Below, piece after piece: positions 7,054 through 14,954 of a stretch of DNA of 42,172 bases. Origin of the DNA: a virus. Location of the stretch: IMG/VR virus record IMGVR_UViG_3300049893_000289, positions 1 through 42,172 of that record. One strand, written 5' to 3'. Below the pieces are notes generated by a model. That model ran no database searches and was not told where the DNA came from. It was given only the letters and a program-made list of their open reading frames with translations. How positions within the stretch are numbered: the first letter of the stretch is position 1; each line of letters starts with the position of its first letter. The translations under genes were made by a program, and so were the position numbers.

Positions 7054-7752
7054 ATGGCTATTAGCACAAAAAACATCGACAGTGGTTCTGGATCCGGATC
7101 ATCTGTCCCTAAAACATTGTCTCCAGGAGTACAAGTGTTTAAAATTAACAGCATCAGTTTAGAAACTGTACCCTATAAGCAGGAAGCTTATAACATTGTA
7201 CTTAATGTAGAAGGTCCAGATATGGGTGAAGACTTCGAAGGCTTCTTCATTGATAAGGATAATCCTACACTAGGTCGTTATAAAGGTCAGGTTGGTAAGA
7301 TCCGTCTTACTGAATATCCTTTAGCTGATGGCACTACTAAAACAGGTATTGTTATTAAGCGTGATGCAGAAATCCTAAGACAAGTAGATATGATTTGTAA
7401 GAATCTTGAGATGAAGGACTGGTTGGAAGCACAAGATAACTTACATAACACCATCGAAGATTTAGTAAAGGCTTTAGATAGAGATCGTCCGTTTGCTAAC
7501 AAGTTTGTAAGAGCATGTGTAGCAGGCCGCGAGTATATTAACAAGCAGAACTATACTAACTTTGATTTGTATCTACCGAAGTGGTCTAAGAACGGATCTG
7601 CTTATGAGCTAGCATCTGTAGATGAGGCTGTAAGTAAGGTAGTTAAATTTGATCCAGAAGTTCACGTGAGAAAAGCTAAGACTGAGACTGTAAGTTCTTT
7701 TGGAAATGCTACACCAACTACTAACGATGTAGCTGGTGATTTTGTTCTATAA
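7054..7752 (+). CDS. Single-stranded DNA-binding-like protein
   Basis: This 232-residue protein has a low-complexity N terminus (STKNIDSGSGSGSS), then a predicted beta-barrel-like core (VQVFKINSISLETV, YNIVLNVEGPDMGEDFEGFFID, GQVGKIRLTEYPL) and a helical insertion. It ends in a flexible tail closing with DVAGDFVL. SSB proteins commonly end in an acidic tail with a terminal hydrophobic residue that recruits partners, and this one is similar. It directly follows the Sak4-like gene, the usual partner arrangement, and is followed by a strong terminator, as expected for an abundant protein at the end of a unit. The OB-fold is inferred; sequence alone gives no signature. Confidence 0.65.
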   Translation: MAISTKNIDSGSGSGSSVPKTLSPGVQVFKINSISLETVPYKQEAYNIVLNVEGPDMGEDFEGFFIDKDNPTLGRYKGQVGKIRLTEYPLADGTTKTGIVIKRDAEILRQVDMICKNLEMKDWLEAQDNLHNTIEDLVKALDRDRPFANKFVRACVAGREYINKQNYTNFDLYLPKWSKNGSAYELASVDEAVSKVVKFDPEVHVRKAKTETVSSFGNATPTTNDVAGDFVL

Positions 7753-7756
7753 TTAA

Positions 7757-7797
7757 ATTAAAGGGGGAGTAGAAATATTCCCCCTTAATTTTATAGT
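7757..7797 (+). terminator. Intrinsic terminator after the SSB-like gene
   Basis: AAGGGGGA (7761-7768) pairs with TCCCCCTT (7779-7786), with a 10-base loop, followed by AATTTTAT. A bulged extension with TTA/TAA is possible. It fills the 46-base gap between two genes, so transcription of the first replication block probably stops or thins here. Confidence 0.75.
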
Positions 7798-7798
7798 T

Positions 7799-8776
7799 AT
7801 GATTAGTACAAGACTTTTAATTTCAGACATCTCGGAAGTTCCTAGTGTCTGGGCATTTGAATATTACTGTAATCTTTCGGAGAAACTAGTAGGTCAGCAG
7901 TTAAAGATAAAGTCTCTGTTTAATCCAACAGAAAGAACACCAAGTTTTGTTCTTTATTGTAATAACGGAACCTATTTATTTAATGACTTTTCTACTGGCC
8001 GTAAAGGTAATTTTGTAAAACTTGTTGCAGACTTACATAATCTAGAATATTTTGAGGCTATACTAAAAATTATAGGAGACTATAATACTTTCTTATTACA
8101 AAATAATGGAGAGTATTCTGTAGGAGAATTTAAAAAACATTCTAAGTATGAAGTGGCTAAGCACACTGTAAGAAACTGGAATAATCTGGATGCTAAATAC
8201 TGGATGCAGTTTGGTATAGACTCTAAAACATTAGAGCATTTTAAAGTAGTAGCGCTAGATAATTATACTATGGAAAAGAGAGGTGAGGGTGAAACTGATG
8301 AGCTAACTATTAGCGGTCAGTATATTTATGGTTATTTACGTGAGGATAATAGCTTATATAAAATCTACCAACCTAAAGTAAAGGATCATAAGTTTCTTAA
8401 AGTAAAGAACTATGTACAAGGTACCGATCAGTTAACGTTTGAAAAACCTAATCTTGTTATCTGTAGTTCTCTAAAAGACGCAATGTGTCTTACTAAGTTT
8501 GGTTACAATGTAGAAGTTGTAGCTCCAGATAGTGAGAACACTGCTATTAGACGTGAGGTAATAGATATCTATAAGATTAAGTACCAGAGTATCTGTACTT
8601 TATTTGATAACGATGACGCCGGTGTAAAAGCAATGCATAAGTATAAGGATAACTTTAATATTCCTTATGTGCATTTAAAATTAGAGAAGGATCTATCCGA
8701 CTCTGTAAAAACTTATGGCGTGGAAGGAGTAAGAAAATTCCTACACCCTTTATTAAAAGAAGCATTAAAGAAATGA
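7799..8776 (+). CDS. DnaG-type Toprim primase, zinc ligands lost
   Basis: The primase makes RNA primers for replication. The N-terminal part of this 325-residue protein keeps the shape of the DnaG zinc-binding region (SLFNPTERTPSFVLY ... GTYLFNDFSTGRKGNFVKLV, about 40-80), but the Cys/His ligands are absent. The Toprim domain starts about 220: LVICSSLKDAMCL corresponds to the 'EGxxDxxxL' motif with SS in place of EG. VVAPDSEN follows, and LFDNDDAG supplies the metal-binding DxDxxG. The SSLKD variant resembles that in many phage primases. It stands after a terminator and overlaps the next gene by four bases (ATGA). The family call is strong; how it primes without zinc is open. Confidence 0.82.
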   Translation: MISTRLLISDISEVPSVWAFEYYCNLSEKLVGQQLKIKSLFNPTERTPSFVLYCNNGTYLFNDFSTGRKGNFVKLVADLHNLEYFEAILKIIGDYNTFLLQNNGEYSVGEFKKHSKYEVAKHTVRNWNNLDAKYWMQFGIDSKTLEHFKVVALDNYTMEKRGEGETDELTISGQYIYGYLREDNSLYKIYQPKVKDHKFLKVKNYVQGTDQLTFEKPNLVICSSLKDAMCLTKFGYNVEVVAPDSENTAIRREVIDIYKIKYQSICTLFDNDDAGVKAMHKYKDNFNIPYVHLKLEKDLSDSVKTYGVEGVRKFLHPLLKEALKK

Positions 8777-9192
8777 GTTGGATATATCAACATAGAGATT
8801 TTACCGAGGACATGATTCCTGATGGTGCTGTAGGCTTTGTATACCAGATGGATGTTATCATAGATGGTGAACGCAAGTCTTATATAGGTAAGAAGAACTT
8901 TTTTGCTGATGTCAAGACCAAGCTCAGTAAGAAGGCTATGCCTACTGACAAACGTAAGAAGACTTACAAGCGTGTAAGAAAAACTGTATATCAAAATTAC
9001 TATAGTAGTAATGAAACACTTAAGGCAGCTCACAAAGCTGGAGTACCTATCAAAAGGACTATCCTAAAGATATGTTACTCTAAGACAGAGCTCTCTTATC
9101 AAGAAGTTAAATACCAGTTTATGTGTGAAGTACTAGAAAAAGATTTCTGGTTAAACGCAAATATCCTGGGGAGATTTTATAAACAAAAGTAA
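8773..9192 (+). CDS. SegE-like GIY-YIG nuclease domain protein
   Basis: This 139-residue protein opens with GAVGFVYQMDVIIDGERKSYIGKKNF (about 19-44), where the FVY strand and SYIGKK strand match the GIY and YIG elements of the SegE-type GIY-YIG nuclease fold. Further on, YQNYYSSNETLKAA matches the 'YxGSS..L' segment of the same family, and EVKYQF carries the likely metal-binding Glu. SegE-like proteins include homing endonucleases, but this copy sits in frame with the operon (ATGA overlap upstream, one base gap downstream) and does not interrupt another gene. A structural or recombination endonuclease role is therefore as likely as homing. Confidence 0.7.
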   Translation: MSWIYQHRDFTEDMIPDGAVGFVYQMDVIIDGERKSYIGKKNFFADVKTKLSKKAMPTDKRKKTYKRVRKTVYQNYYSSNETLKAAHKAGVPIKRTILKICYSKTELSYQEVKYQFMCEVLEKDFWLNANILGRFYKQK

Positions 9193-9193
9193 T

Positions 9194-9544
9194 ATGGCAA
9201 GTACTAAAGTAGCAGCGCTAATGTCTCGTCTAAGAGACTTAGATATTCAGCGTGTAGAAATAAGATATGATGGCTCTGGAGATTCTGGATCCATAGAAGA
9301 TGTAGATTTTTATAAAGAAAAATGGGAAAGTGTAGATGATATAGCTGAAGATCTACGCGGACTATGTGAAGATTTAGGTTATCATATATTAAACCAACAC
9401 TATAACTGGGACTGGTATAATAATGATGGTGGATACGGTACCGTTATTATAACACCTGGTACAGACAATATTACTATTGATGGTTATGTTAGGGAGGTTA
9501 CTGAGGCAGGTGATTCAGTATCTTTAGAGAACATAGAATTCTAA
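9194..9544 (+). CDS. DUF6878-like protein
   Basis: This 116-residue acidic protein has the pattern of the DUF6878 family: a first strand with IRYDGSGDSGSIEDV (about 23-37), then a helical middle, then WDWYNNDGGYGTVIITPG (about 74-91) and a final strand set DNITIDGYVREV. The YDGSGDSG and NNDGGYG blocks are the recognisable features. No biochemical role is known to me. It is followed immediately by a DUF6915-like gene and lies upstream of the metallopeptidase/VWA and MoxR genes, suggesting one functional group. Its stop overlaps the next start by one base. Confidence 0.7.
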   Translation: MASTKVAALMSRLRDLDIQRVEIRYDGSGDSGSIEDVDFYKEKWESVDDIAEDLRGLCEDLGYHILNQHYNWDWYNNDGGYGTVIITPGTDNITIDGYVREVTEAGDSVSLENIEF

Positions 9545-9885
9545 TGGCTCATCCATATGATCATGCCCGCAGCTCCGTTAAGAAATGGGGCGGGGAGATT
9601 GGAGATTACCTACCTATACATGAATGGTTTGATGATACTAAAGGTTGGCTAGGAGATAGCCGTCACAGATTATTTAGACATCATAGTGAAGGTATCTTCC
9701 AATGTGAAGAAATATTTGGTATCTATATTACTAACTCAGCCGGTAAAAAGGTTATGGTTAGATATATAGGTGAACAACATGTAAAAGAAGATTGCAATGG
9801 TTATATACCAAGTGCAAAAGAATGGATTACTAACTTAGACAAGCCACCCTTGTGGATGCTAAAAACCCAAAAGATAAATGACTGA
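9544..9885 (+). CDS. DUF6915-like protein
   Basis: This 113-residue protein is rich in His, Trp and Asp: HPYDHARSSVKKWGGE (3-18), YLPIHEWFDDTKGW (22-35), RHRLFRHHSEGIF (40-52), then RYIGEQHVKEDCNGYIPS and EWI. This ordered set matches the DUF6915 family as I know it. The many conserved His/Asp/Glu residues suggest metal binding, but no activity is known. It is linked to the DUF6878-like gene by a one-base overlap and to the next gene by an eight-base overlap, so the three are probably made together. Confidence 0.7.
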   Translation: MAHPYDHARSSVKKWGGEIGDYLPIHEWFDDTKGWLGDSRHRLFRHHSEGIFQCEEIFGIYITNSAGKKVMVRYIGEQHVKEDCNGYIPSAKEWITNLDKPPLWMLKTQKIND

Positions 9886-10294
9886 AGTGCATAAACTTAC
9901 AGAGCAAAATTATTTTAACTTGCAGGATATGATTAACTCATCTGATACTGAGAATCATACCGTTGCAAAGGCTTTGATATCTAACCTAGATGTTAAAGAG
10001 AACCTTGTATATCTAATCCTATTGTATAAAGAGTTATCTTCTGCAAATAAAAGAAAAGACTTCTTTGGTGAGAAAGTAATGGCGGATCTTAAGTTATACT
10101 TTGATGTAGACTTAAGTTATGCCCATGTAGATTGGGATAACATAATAAACTATTTCTCTGCACCTAATCAAGATCCTTTACACTTAGGATTTTGTTTAAG
10201 CAGATTTTGTGCTGAGGTAACTAACCGCTTAAATGATGCGGGGTTTACGTTTATTAAGAACTATAAAATTAATCTAGTGCCTAAACATGGATAA
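9878..10294 (+). CDS. Hypothetical helical protein, 138 aa
   Basis: The protein is probably all-helical (NYFNLQDMINSS, AKALISNLDVKENLVYLILLYKEL, FFGEKVMADLKLYF, CLSRFCAEVTNRLNDAG). It has no catalytic motif, signal peptide or membrane span, and no family is recognised. It overlaps the DUF6915-like gene by eight bases and the metallopeptidase/VWA gene by eight bases. That placement suggests it acts with the MoxR/VWA pair, perhaps as an adaptor, but only position supports this. Confidence 0.65.
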   Translation: MTEVHKLTEQNYFNLQDMINSSDTENHTVAKALISNLDVKENLVYLILLYKELSSANKRKDFFGEKVMADLKLYFDVDLSYAHVDWDNIINYFSAPNQDPLHLGFCLSRFCAEVTNRLNDAGFTFIKNYKINLVPKHG

Positions 10295-11492
10295 ACATGA
10301 AAGTCTAGCCAAGACCGGTAAAGAACTAATGTTGAAGGAGCCTTTTTACGGGCTCTTTCTCATTGGTCTAAACAAGGTATGGCAGAAGAGAGTTCCTACC
10401 GCAGGTGTGAGTAAGAACAGTATTAATTATCAGCTTACTATAAATGAAGATTTCTGGAATAGCTTAAGCTCTGATCATAGACTAGGTCTACTAAAGCATG
10501 AGCTTTTGCATATTGCCTTCTTCCATTTAACTATGCATGATAACTTTGCAGATAAGCGCCTAGCTAACATAGCTATGGACTTAGAGATCAACCAGTATAT
10601 TGATCCACAGTATCTTCCTGAAGGAGGTTGTACTATAGATAGTGAAGCTTTTAAACAATATGACTTACCTGTTAAGGCCGGTTGTAGAGAGTATTATGAT
10701 ATCCTATCTAAAGAGAAAGAGAAACAGGAGCAAGAAGGTGGTGGATCTAAAAGTAAACTTCAAAAGATTCTAGAAGCTATGGCTAAAGGAGATAGTCACG
10801 ATGAAGATGGTGACCCGGTTCCTGACCATAACACATGGAAAGATTTTGAAGATATGCCTGAAGCTGAGAAGAAGCTTATGGAAAAGCAATTAGAGCATAT
10901 TCTTAAGGAGGTAGCGCAACAAGTTAAAGGTCGCGGTACTGTACCTGGAGAGATGCAAGGATTGCTTGATAAGATTAATAGTAAGGAACCACCAAAGTTT
11001 GACTGGCGTGGTTATCTTAGAAGATTTGCTGGGGGTTCCCAGAAAGTGTATACTAAAAAGCTTAGAAGAAAATATAATAAGCGTTTTGAAGAGATGGCAG
11101 GTTTAAAGATTAAACCAAGAAAACATATTCTTGTTGCCATAGATACTAGTGGTTCAGTATCAGATGATGAGCTCCGCGAGTTCTTTCATGAGATAGACCA
11201 TATTAATAAGACCGGTGCTGAGATTACTGTATTACAATGTGATACAAAGATTAATAGCATAAAGAAATATTCTGCCGGTGATACTGTAGAAATTTTTGGT
11301 AGAGGTGGGACCGAGTTTGATCCCGTAATAGAGTATTATAACGAGAATGTTAGAAACTATAGTTGTATGGTATATCTAACTGACGGAGAATGCTATTGTA
11401 GTGTAAAGCCAAGAGGCAAAATGTTGTGGGTAATTTCTTCTCGTTCACAGATGAATGAAGACTTACCAGGACCAAAGATCAAGTTAAATTAA
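10287..11492 (+). CDS. Putative metallopeptidase with VWA domain (DUF2201-like)
   Basis: The N-terminal domain of this 401-residue protein carries a zincin motif, HELLH (71-75, HExxH), in LGLLKHELLHIAFFH, followed by DKRLANIAMDLEINQYI, whose Asp/Glu may supply the third ligand. A charged linker spans about 150-230. The C-terminal domain is VWA-like with a complete MIDAS start DTSGS (286-290) and later GGTEFDP and YLTDGECY. This matches the DUF2201 metallopeptidase-VWA family, which is normally encoded beside a MoxR ATPase, as here. Such pairs are thought to remodel or activate partner complexes. In a phage it may act on host or virion assembly factors; this is inference. Confidence 0.82.
   Translation: MDKHESLAKTGKELMLKEPFYGLFLIGLNKVWQKRVPTAGVSKNSINYQLTINEDFWNSLSSDHRLGLLKHELLHIAFFHLTMHDNFADKRLANIAMDLEINQYIDPQYLPEGGCTIDSEAFKQYDLPVKAGCREYYDILSKEKEKQEQEGGGSKSKLQKILEAMAKGDSHDEDGDPVPDHNTWKDFEDMPEAEKKLMEKQLEHILKEVAQQVKGRGTVPGEMQGLLDKINSKEPPKFDWRGYLRRFAGGSQKVYTKKLRRKYNKRFEEMAGLKIKPRKHILVAIDTSGSVSDDELREFFHEIDHINKTGAEITVLQCDTKINSIKKYSAGDTVEIFGRGGTEFDPVIEYYNENVRNYSCMVYLTDGECYCSVKPRGKMLWVISSRSQMNEDLPGPKIKLN
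10334..10359 (+). other. Stem-loop near the start of the VWA gene
   Basis: GAAGGAGCC (10334-10342) pairs with GGCTCTTTC (10351-10359) with one G-U pair and an 8-base loop. It begins 47 bases after the ATG. No U-run follows, so it is not a usual terminator. A 9-bp stem of this kind can arise by chance; it is listed because similar hairpins lie at similar distances in other genes. Confidence 0.3.
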
Positions 11493-11504
11493 TAATTAAA
11501 GAAA

Positions 11505-12701
11505 ATGAGCAATCAAGTAAATCTTAACACAGACGAGTTAAAAACATTTGTAAATCACATTGTAAATAATAACCGCTATCTTCAAGAGAACGGTAAAATC
11601 CCTGTAGCAATTGCTGTAGAGGGTGAGGCCGGTATCGGTAAGACAAGTACTATATTGGAGATTGGTAAAGACCTAGGTCTTAATGTTGTTAAGATTAATC
11701 TTTCTCAGATTGAGGAGATTGGTGACTTAACCGGTTTTCCAGTTAAAGAATTTGAAGTAGTTAAGACTACTGAGGATGGAGCTAAGGTAACCAAGTGGGT
11801 ACCTGAGAATACCATGCCTATGTATATCCAAAATAAATATGTTCCAACTGGAGAAAAGCGTATGACACATGCTACTCCAGAGTGGATCCAAGGTAAAGAA
11901 GAAGGCGGTATCTTAATCCTTGATGACTATACTCGTGCTGACAGCAGATTCTTGCAGGCGTGTATGGAGTTAATTGACCGTCAAACGTATATCTCTTGGA
12001 AGCTACCAAAAGACTGGCACATCATCTTGACTACTAATCCTGATAATGGTGACTATAATGTTACTAGTATTGACGTAGCTCAGAAGACTCGTTTCATCAC
12101 TACTTATCTTAAGTTTGATGCAGAATGCTGGGCACGTTGGGCAGAGCAAAATGATATTGACTCTCGTTGTATTAACTTCTTGTTGATGCACCCTGAGACA
12201 GTAACACAAAAGACTAATGCTCGTAGTATTACCACTTTCTTTAACTCTATCTCTAGTGTAGAGAACTTTGAGGAGAGCTTACCACTAATCCAAATGATTG
12301 GTGAGGGTAGTGTAGGAGCAGAGTTTGCTACTTTGTTTACCACATTTATTCACAACAAGTTAGATAAGATGGTGTCTCCTAAAGACATGCTTACTAACGC
12401 AAGTTGGGAATATGTGAAAGGACAAATGGGATCAGCTATGGGTAAGGTAACAGATGATGGATACCGCGCAGATATTGCCAGCGTGTTAGCTCACCGTTTG
12501 ATTAACTTCACTGTAGTTTATTCTGAGAAGAATACTGTAGACCAAAAGATCTTAGATCGCATTACTAGCTTTATTACCGATAAGGACATCTTTAACAATG
12601 ACCTTAAGTATGCAATTATTAAAGGTATTGTAAATGGTAACAAAGCCAAGTTTACTAAGCTAATGATGAATGCTGAGATTGCTAAAATCGCTGTAAAATA
12701 A
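11505..12701 (+). CDS. MoxR-family AAA+ ATPase
   Basis: This 398-residue AAA+ protein has Walker A GEAGIGKT (40-47) and Walker B ILILDD (136-141). The pattern after Walker B (YTRADSRFLQACMELIDRQ) and the sensor-1 strand IILTTNPDNGDYNV are typical of MoxR/AAA_5 proteins. DVAQKTRF supplies the arginine-finger region. MoxR proteins work with VWA-domain partners; the gene just upstream encodes one. The start is preceded by an A-rich tract (TTAAAGAAA). Its last base is the first base of the next gene. The likely role is ATP-driven remodelling of a complex with the VWA protein as adaptor, target unknown. Confidence 0.85.
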   Translation: MSNQVNLNTDELKTFVNHIVNNNRYLQENGKIPVAIAVEGEAGIGKTSTILEIGKDLGLNVVKINLSQIEEIGDLTGFPVKEFEVVKTTEDGAKVTKWVPENTMPMYIQNKYVPTGEKRMTHATPEWIQGKEEGGILILDDYTRADSRFLQACMELIDRQTYISWKLPKDWHIILTTNPDNGDYNVTSIDVAQKTRFITTYLKFDAECWARWAEQNDIDSRCINFLLMHPETVTQKTNARSITTFFNSISSVENFEESLPLIQMIGEGSVGAEFATLFTTFIHNKLDKMVSPKDMLTNASWEYVKGQMGSAMGKVTDDGYRADIASVLAHRLINFTVVYSEKNTVDQKILDRITSFITDKDIFNNDLKYAIIKGIVNGNKAKFTKLMMNAEIAKIAVK

Positions 12702-13831
12702 TGAAAGGTAACCTTCTTAAAAACAATGTTACTCCTGAGATGCTTGCACAACTCCCCTTCATTGAGGGGGAGCTGCAAGTTATCATGACCAGGGGTAGTA
12801 GAACAGGGCTTGTATATAAACTATACAATGTAACTGAAGAAAATATAAAGAAAGCTGAGAAGCTTTTAGTTGGTGGTGATCTACCTACTCTACCAAAAAA
12901 GAGTAAGGTTTATATACTACCTAATTGTATATATACACAGGTGCAGATAAGAGAGATATGTAAAGTTCATGGGTTTACTATTACTCATGATATTAGTAAG
13001 GCAGACTTATTTGTAGGTAATGCTAATTGTATATTCCCTAGCATGGTTAATCAAGAATTCCCAGATGGACTAGGTAGTCATAGAACTACACTTTATAAGT
13101 ATGCTATGACTGATGACTTTGCTAAAGTAGCATTTACTACAAGGTATCCAGACTTTATAGAGCCTGCTACCAACACTGATACAGATGTTTACTTTAGTAG
13201 TTATTACTATGGCAACATAGATTTTTGGCCTGTTCTATATGGTACAGATGAATACTATGCATTACTTAGCGGAGAAGCTGTAGAAATTCTGCATAGAATT
13301 CTTTCTGGTAAAGTACCCGTTGTAAATGAAGAGAAGATGTTTAACTCCATTGACCGTCTAATTATAGATGATGATATGTTTAACACGCTACAGTTAATGT
13401 TTAACTCTAATAGAGAAGATAAGACTATAGCTTGTGAGTTACTCTTTAATGCTAATTATGAAAAGTCTTATTATAGAATCTATAAACTTATTCAAGAGAA
13501 TTACTATGAGATAGAATCTTATATGAATAGAAAGAACAAAGAGATTTTCTATAAGACATTTCCTGCTAGAGAAATCCGCAGTAATACCTATGAAGAAGAT
13601 CTTAATCACTTGTATAACGTAGGTCATCTTACTGAAGATGCATATATGGATATTTTATATACCAAAGCTGCTGAGGAGATTGAGAGCTTTACTAGAAATA
13701 TGGGAAATCTTAGAAAGTTCTTTGCTGTAGATATGTTTATATCCAAGAACTATGATGAGTTTATAGAATCTAAAAAACCAAAAGTAAATGAAGAAAATGT
13801 TGAAAGTACTACAGCTAACAGTCCCTTCTAA
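12701..13831 (+). CDS. Unknown protein, first of a tandem paralogue pair
   Basis: This 376-residue protein starts on the last base of the MoxR stop codon. Residues about 65-105 (KVYILPNCIY..., ICKVHGFTITHDISKADLF) look like the first half of a BRCT-like or Rossmann-like alpha/beta unit. A helical C-terminal part holds MFNSNREDKTIACELLFNAN then YEKS. The protein encoded next shows both elements in the same order (GIKIIRDADKAD; MFNSTDKSNH..., NANYEQS), so the two are paralogues. Function is unknown. Linkage to the MoxR/VWA pair suggests they are substrates or partners. A strong hairpin lies 42 bases after the start. Confidence 0.75.
   Translation: MKGNLLKNNVTPEMLAQLPFIEGELQVIMTRGSRTGLVYKLYNVTEENIKKAEKLLVGGDLPTLPKKSKVYILPNCIYTQVQIREICKVHGFTITHDISKADLFVGNANCIFPSMVNQEFPDGLGSHRTTLYKYAMTDDFAKVAFTTRYPDFIEPATNTDTDVYFSSYYYGNIDFWPVLYGTDEYYALLSGEAVEILHRILSGKVPVVNEEKMFNSIDRLIIDDDMFNTLQLMFNSNREDKTIACELLFNANYEKSYYRIYKLIQENYYEIESYMNRKNKEIFYKTFPAREIRSNTYEEDLNHLYNVGHLTEDAYMDILYTKAAEEIESFTRNMGNLRKFFAVDMFISKNYDEFIESKKPKVNEENVESTTANSPF
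12743..12779 (+). other. Strong stem-loop near the start of the first paralogue
   Basis: CTTGCA (12743-12748) pairs with TGCAAG (12774-12779). Inside, CTCCCCTTC (12752-12760) pairs with GAGGGGGAG (12764-12772) with one G-U pair and a 3-base loop. This gives 15 pairs in 37 bases, well above the local GC content. It encodes LAQLPFIEGELQ, so it must also serve coding. No U-run follows. Confidence 0.45.
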
Positions 13832-14954
13832 TAGTAACACGTTTGAGTTAGAAGTAACGCATGTTATTCCAGATGCATCTGGTAATATTACTAAAGGTTG
13901 GGGTCGTCAGACACCAGCTAATCCTGTAGATAAAACCAAAGAGTTAGACATTAACTCAATTAAAACTATATACTTTGCTTCTAAAGTAAATGTACCTAGA
14001 GAAAGAGTAAGACCTTTCTTGGAAGAAAAGGGTATTAAGATCATTAGAGATGCAGATAAAGCTGATGCTGTAATTATTTCAGATGATACGTATGACTATA
14101 ACGTAACTAACTGGTGGGGTAATGCATGTGGTGCAACATCTATGTTACATTTTTTAAGAAGTTTCAATGGTGCTCTAAATACTAACGAAATTATAATACA
14201 GCTAGAGGCTCATGTAAACTCAGGTGTACTTGATTCTAATTATGTAATCTATAATATGAATCAACTTGATGGTGTCTATAGGCATAATCCTAATTGTGTT
14301 AAATCAAACGCAAGCTGGGGTGTTCATCATACTAGTCCGGGTAAATCTGATTTTGGTGGAGATGCTCAAGCTGTAGATAGAGGTTACATATCTCAAGTTA
14401 AAGATCATACTATTTATGATCCTACCTATGTTTCTAGATGCTATGACCAAGCCGCAATTCTTAAACACCTTGGTGAAAATATTATAGATAAAGAATCATA
14501 TGAAAGTATTAGAACCATGTTTAATAGTACTGATAAGAGTAACCATCTTATTGCTATGACCATTATGGCTAATGCTAACTATGAGCAAAGCTTTATGTAT
14601 TTAGCATTCTTACTAGAGGAGTTTGGTAGAGGTCCTATCTATAATCACAGTTATAGAAATACTGTAGGGTTTAAGTCTCTAACTAAATGGATGGGGTATA
14701 ATAAATATCGTTTTGATAAAGATACCATCCTGGACATAAGTTTGGAGAAGAAGTTACTTACACGTGAACTATTGGCAATAGTTAAAGATTATTATCTTAA
14801 AGGTGCTAATGCTTATAGTTCTAACTTTGACGTATCTGAGATTAAGCTAAATGCTGAGTCACAAGAAAAGATTGATAAATATTTTAACGAGAAAGAGAAT
14901 GGTAACAGACTTCCAAGCGGAGGAGAACTTCTACAAGAAGAAGTATCACTTTAG
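13788..14954 (+). CDS. Unknown protein, second of a tandem paralogue pair
   Basis: This 388-residue protein overlaps the preceding gene by 44 bases; a second in-frame ATG at 13797 would shorten the overlap. Residues about 58-100 (IKTIYFASKVNVPRERVRPF..., KGIKIIRDADKADAVIIS) align in pattern with the first paralogue, as does the later block (IID, MFNS, NANYEQS, LLEE). Between them is an insertion rich in G, W and H (NWWGNACGATSM, WGVHHTSPGKSDFGGDAQ). No enzymatic motif was recognised. The divergence between copies suggests distinct, perhaps heteromeric, roles. Confidence 0.75.
   Translation: MKKMLKVLQLTVPSNSNTFELEVTHVIPDASGNITKGWGRQTPANPVDKTKELDINSIKTIYFASKVNVPRERVRPFLEEKGIKIIRDADKADAVIISDDTYDYNVTNWWGNACGATSMLHFLRSFNGALNTNEIIIQLEAHVNSGVLDSNYVIYNMNQLDGVYRHNPNCVKSNASWGVHHTSPGKSDFGGDAQAVDRGYISQVKDHTIYDPTYVSRCYDQAAILKHLGENIIDKESYESIRTMFNSTDKSNHLIAMTIMANANYEQSFMYLAFLLEEFGRGPIYNHSYRNTVGFKSLTKWMGYNKYRFDKDTILDISLEKKLLTRELLAIVKDYYLKGANAYSSNFDVSEIKLNAESQEKIDKYFNEKENGNRLPSGGELLQEEVSL

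Noticed and set aside
7091-7100. Perfect 10-base palindrome GATCCGGATC as an operator
   Set aside because: It lies in the Gly/Ser-rich coding start of the SSB-like gene, where repeated Gly and Ser codons readily produce it.
8773-9192. GIY-YIG gene as an inserted homing endonuclease
   Set aside because: It does not interrupt another gene and is linked to both neighbours by overlap or a one-base gap, so it is treated as a resident gene.
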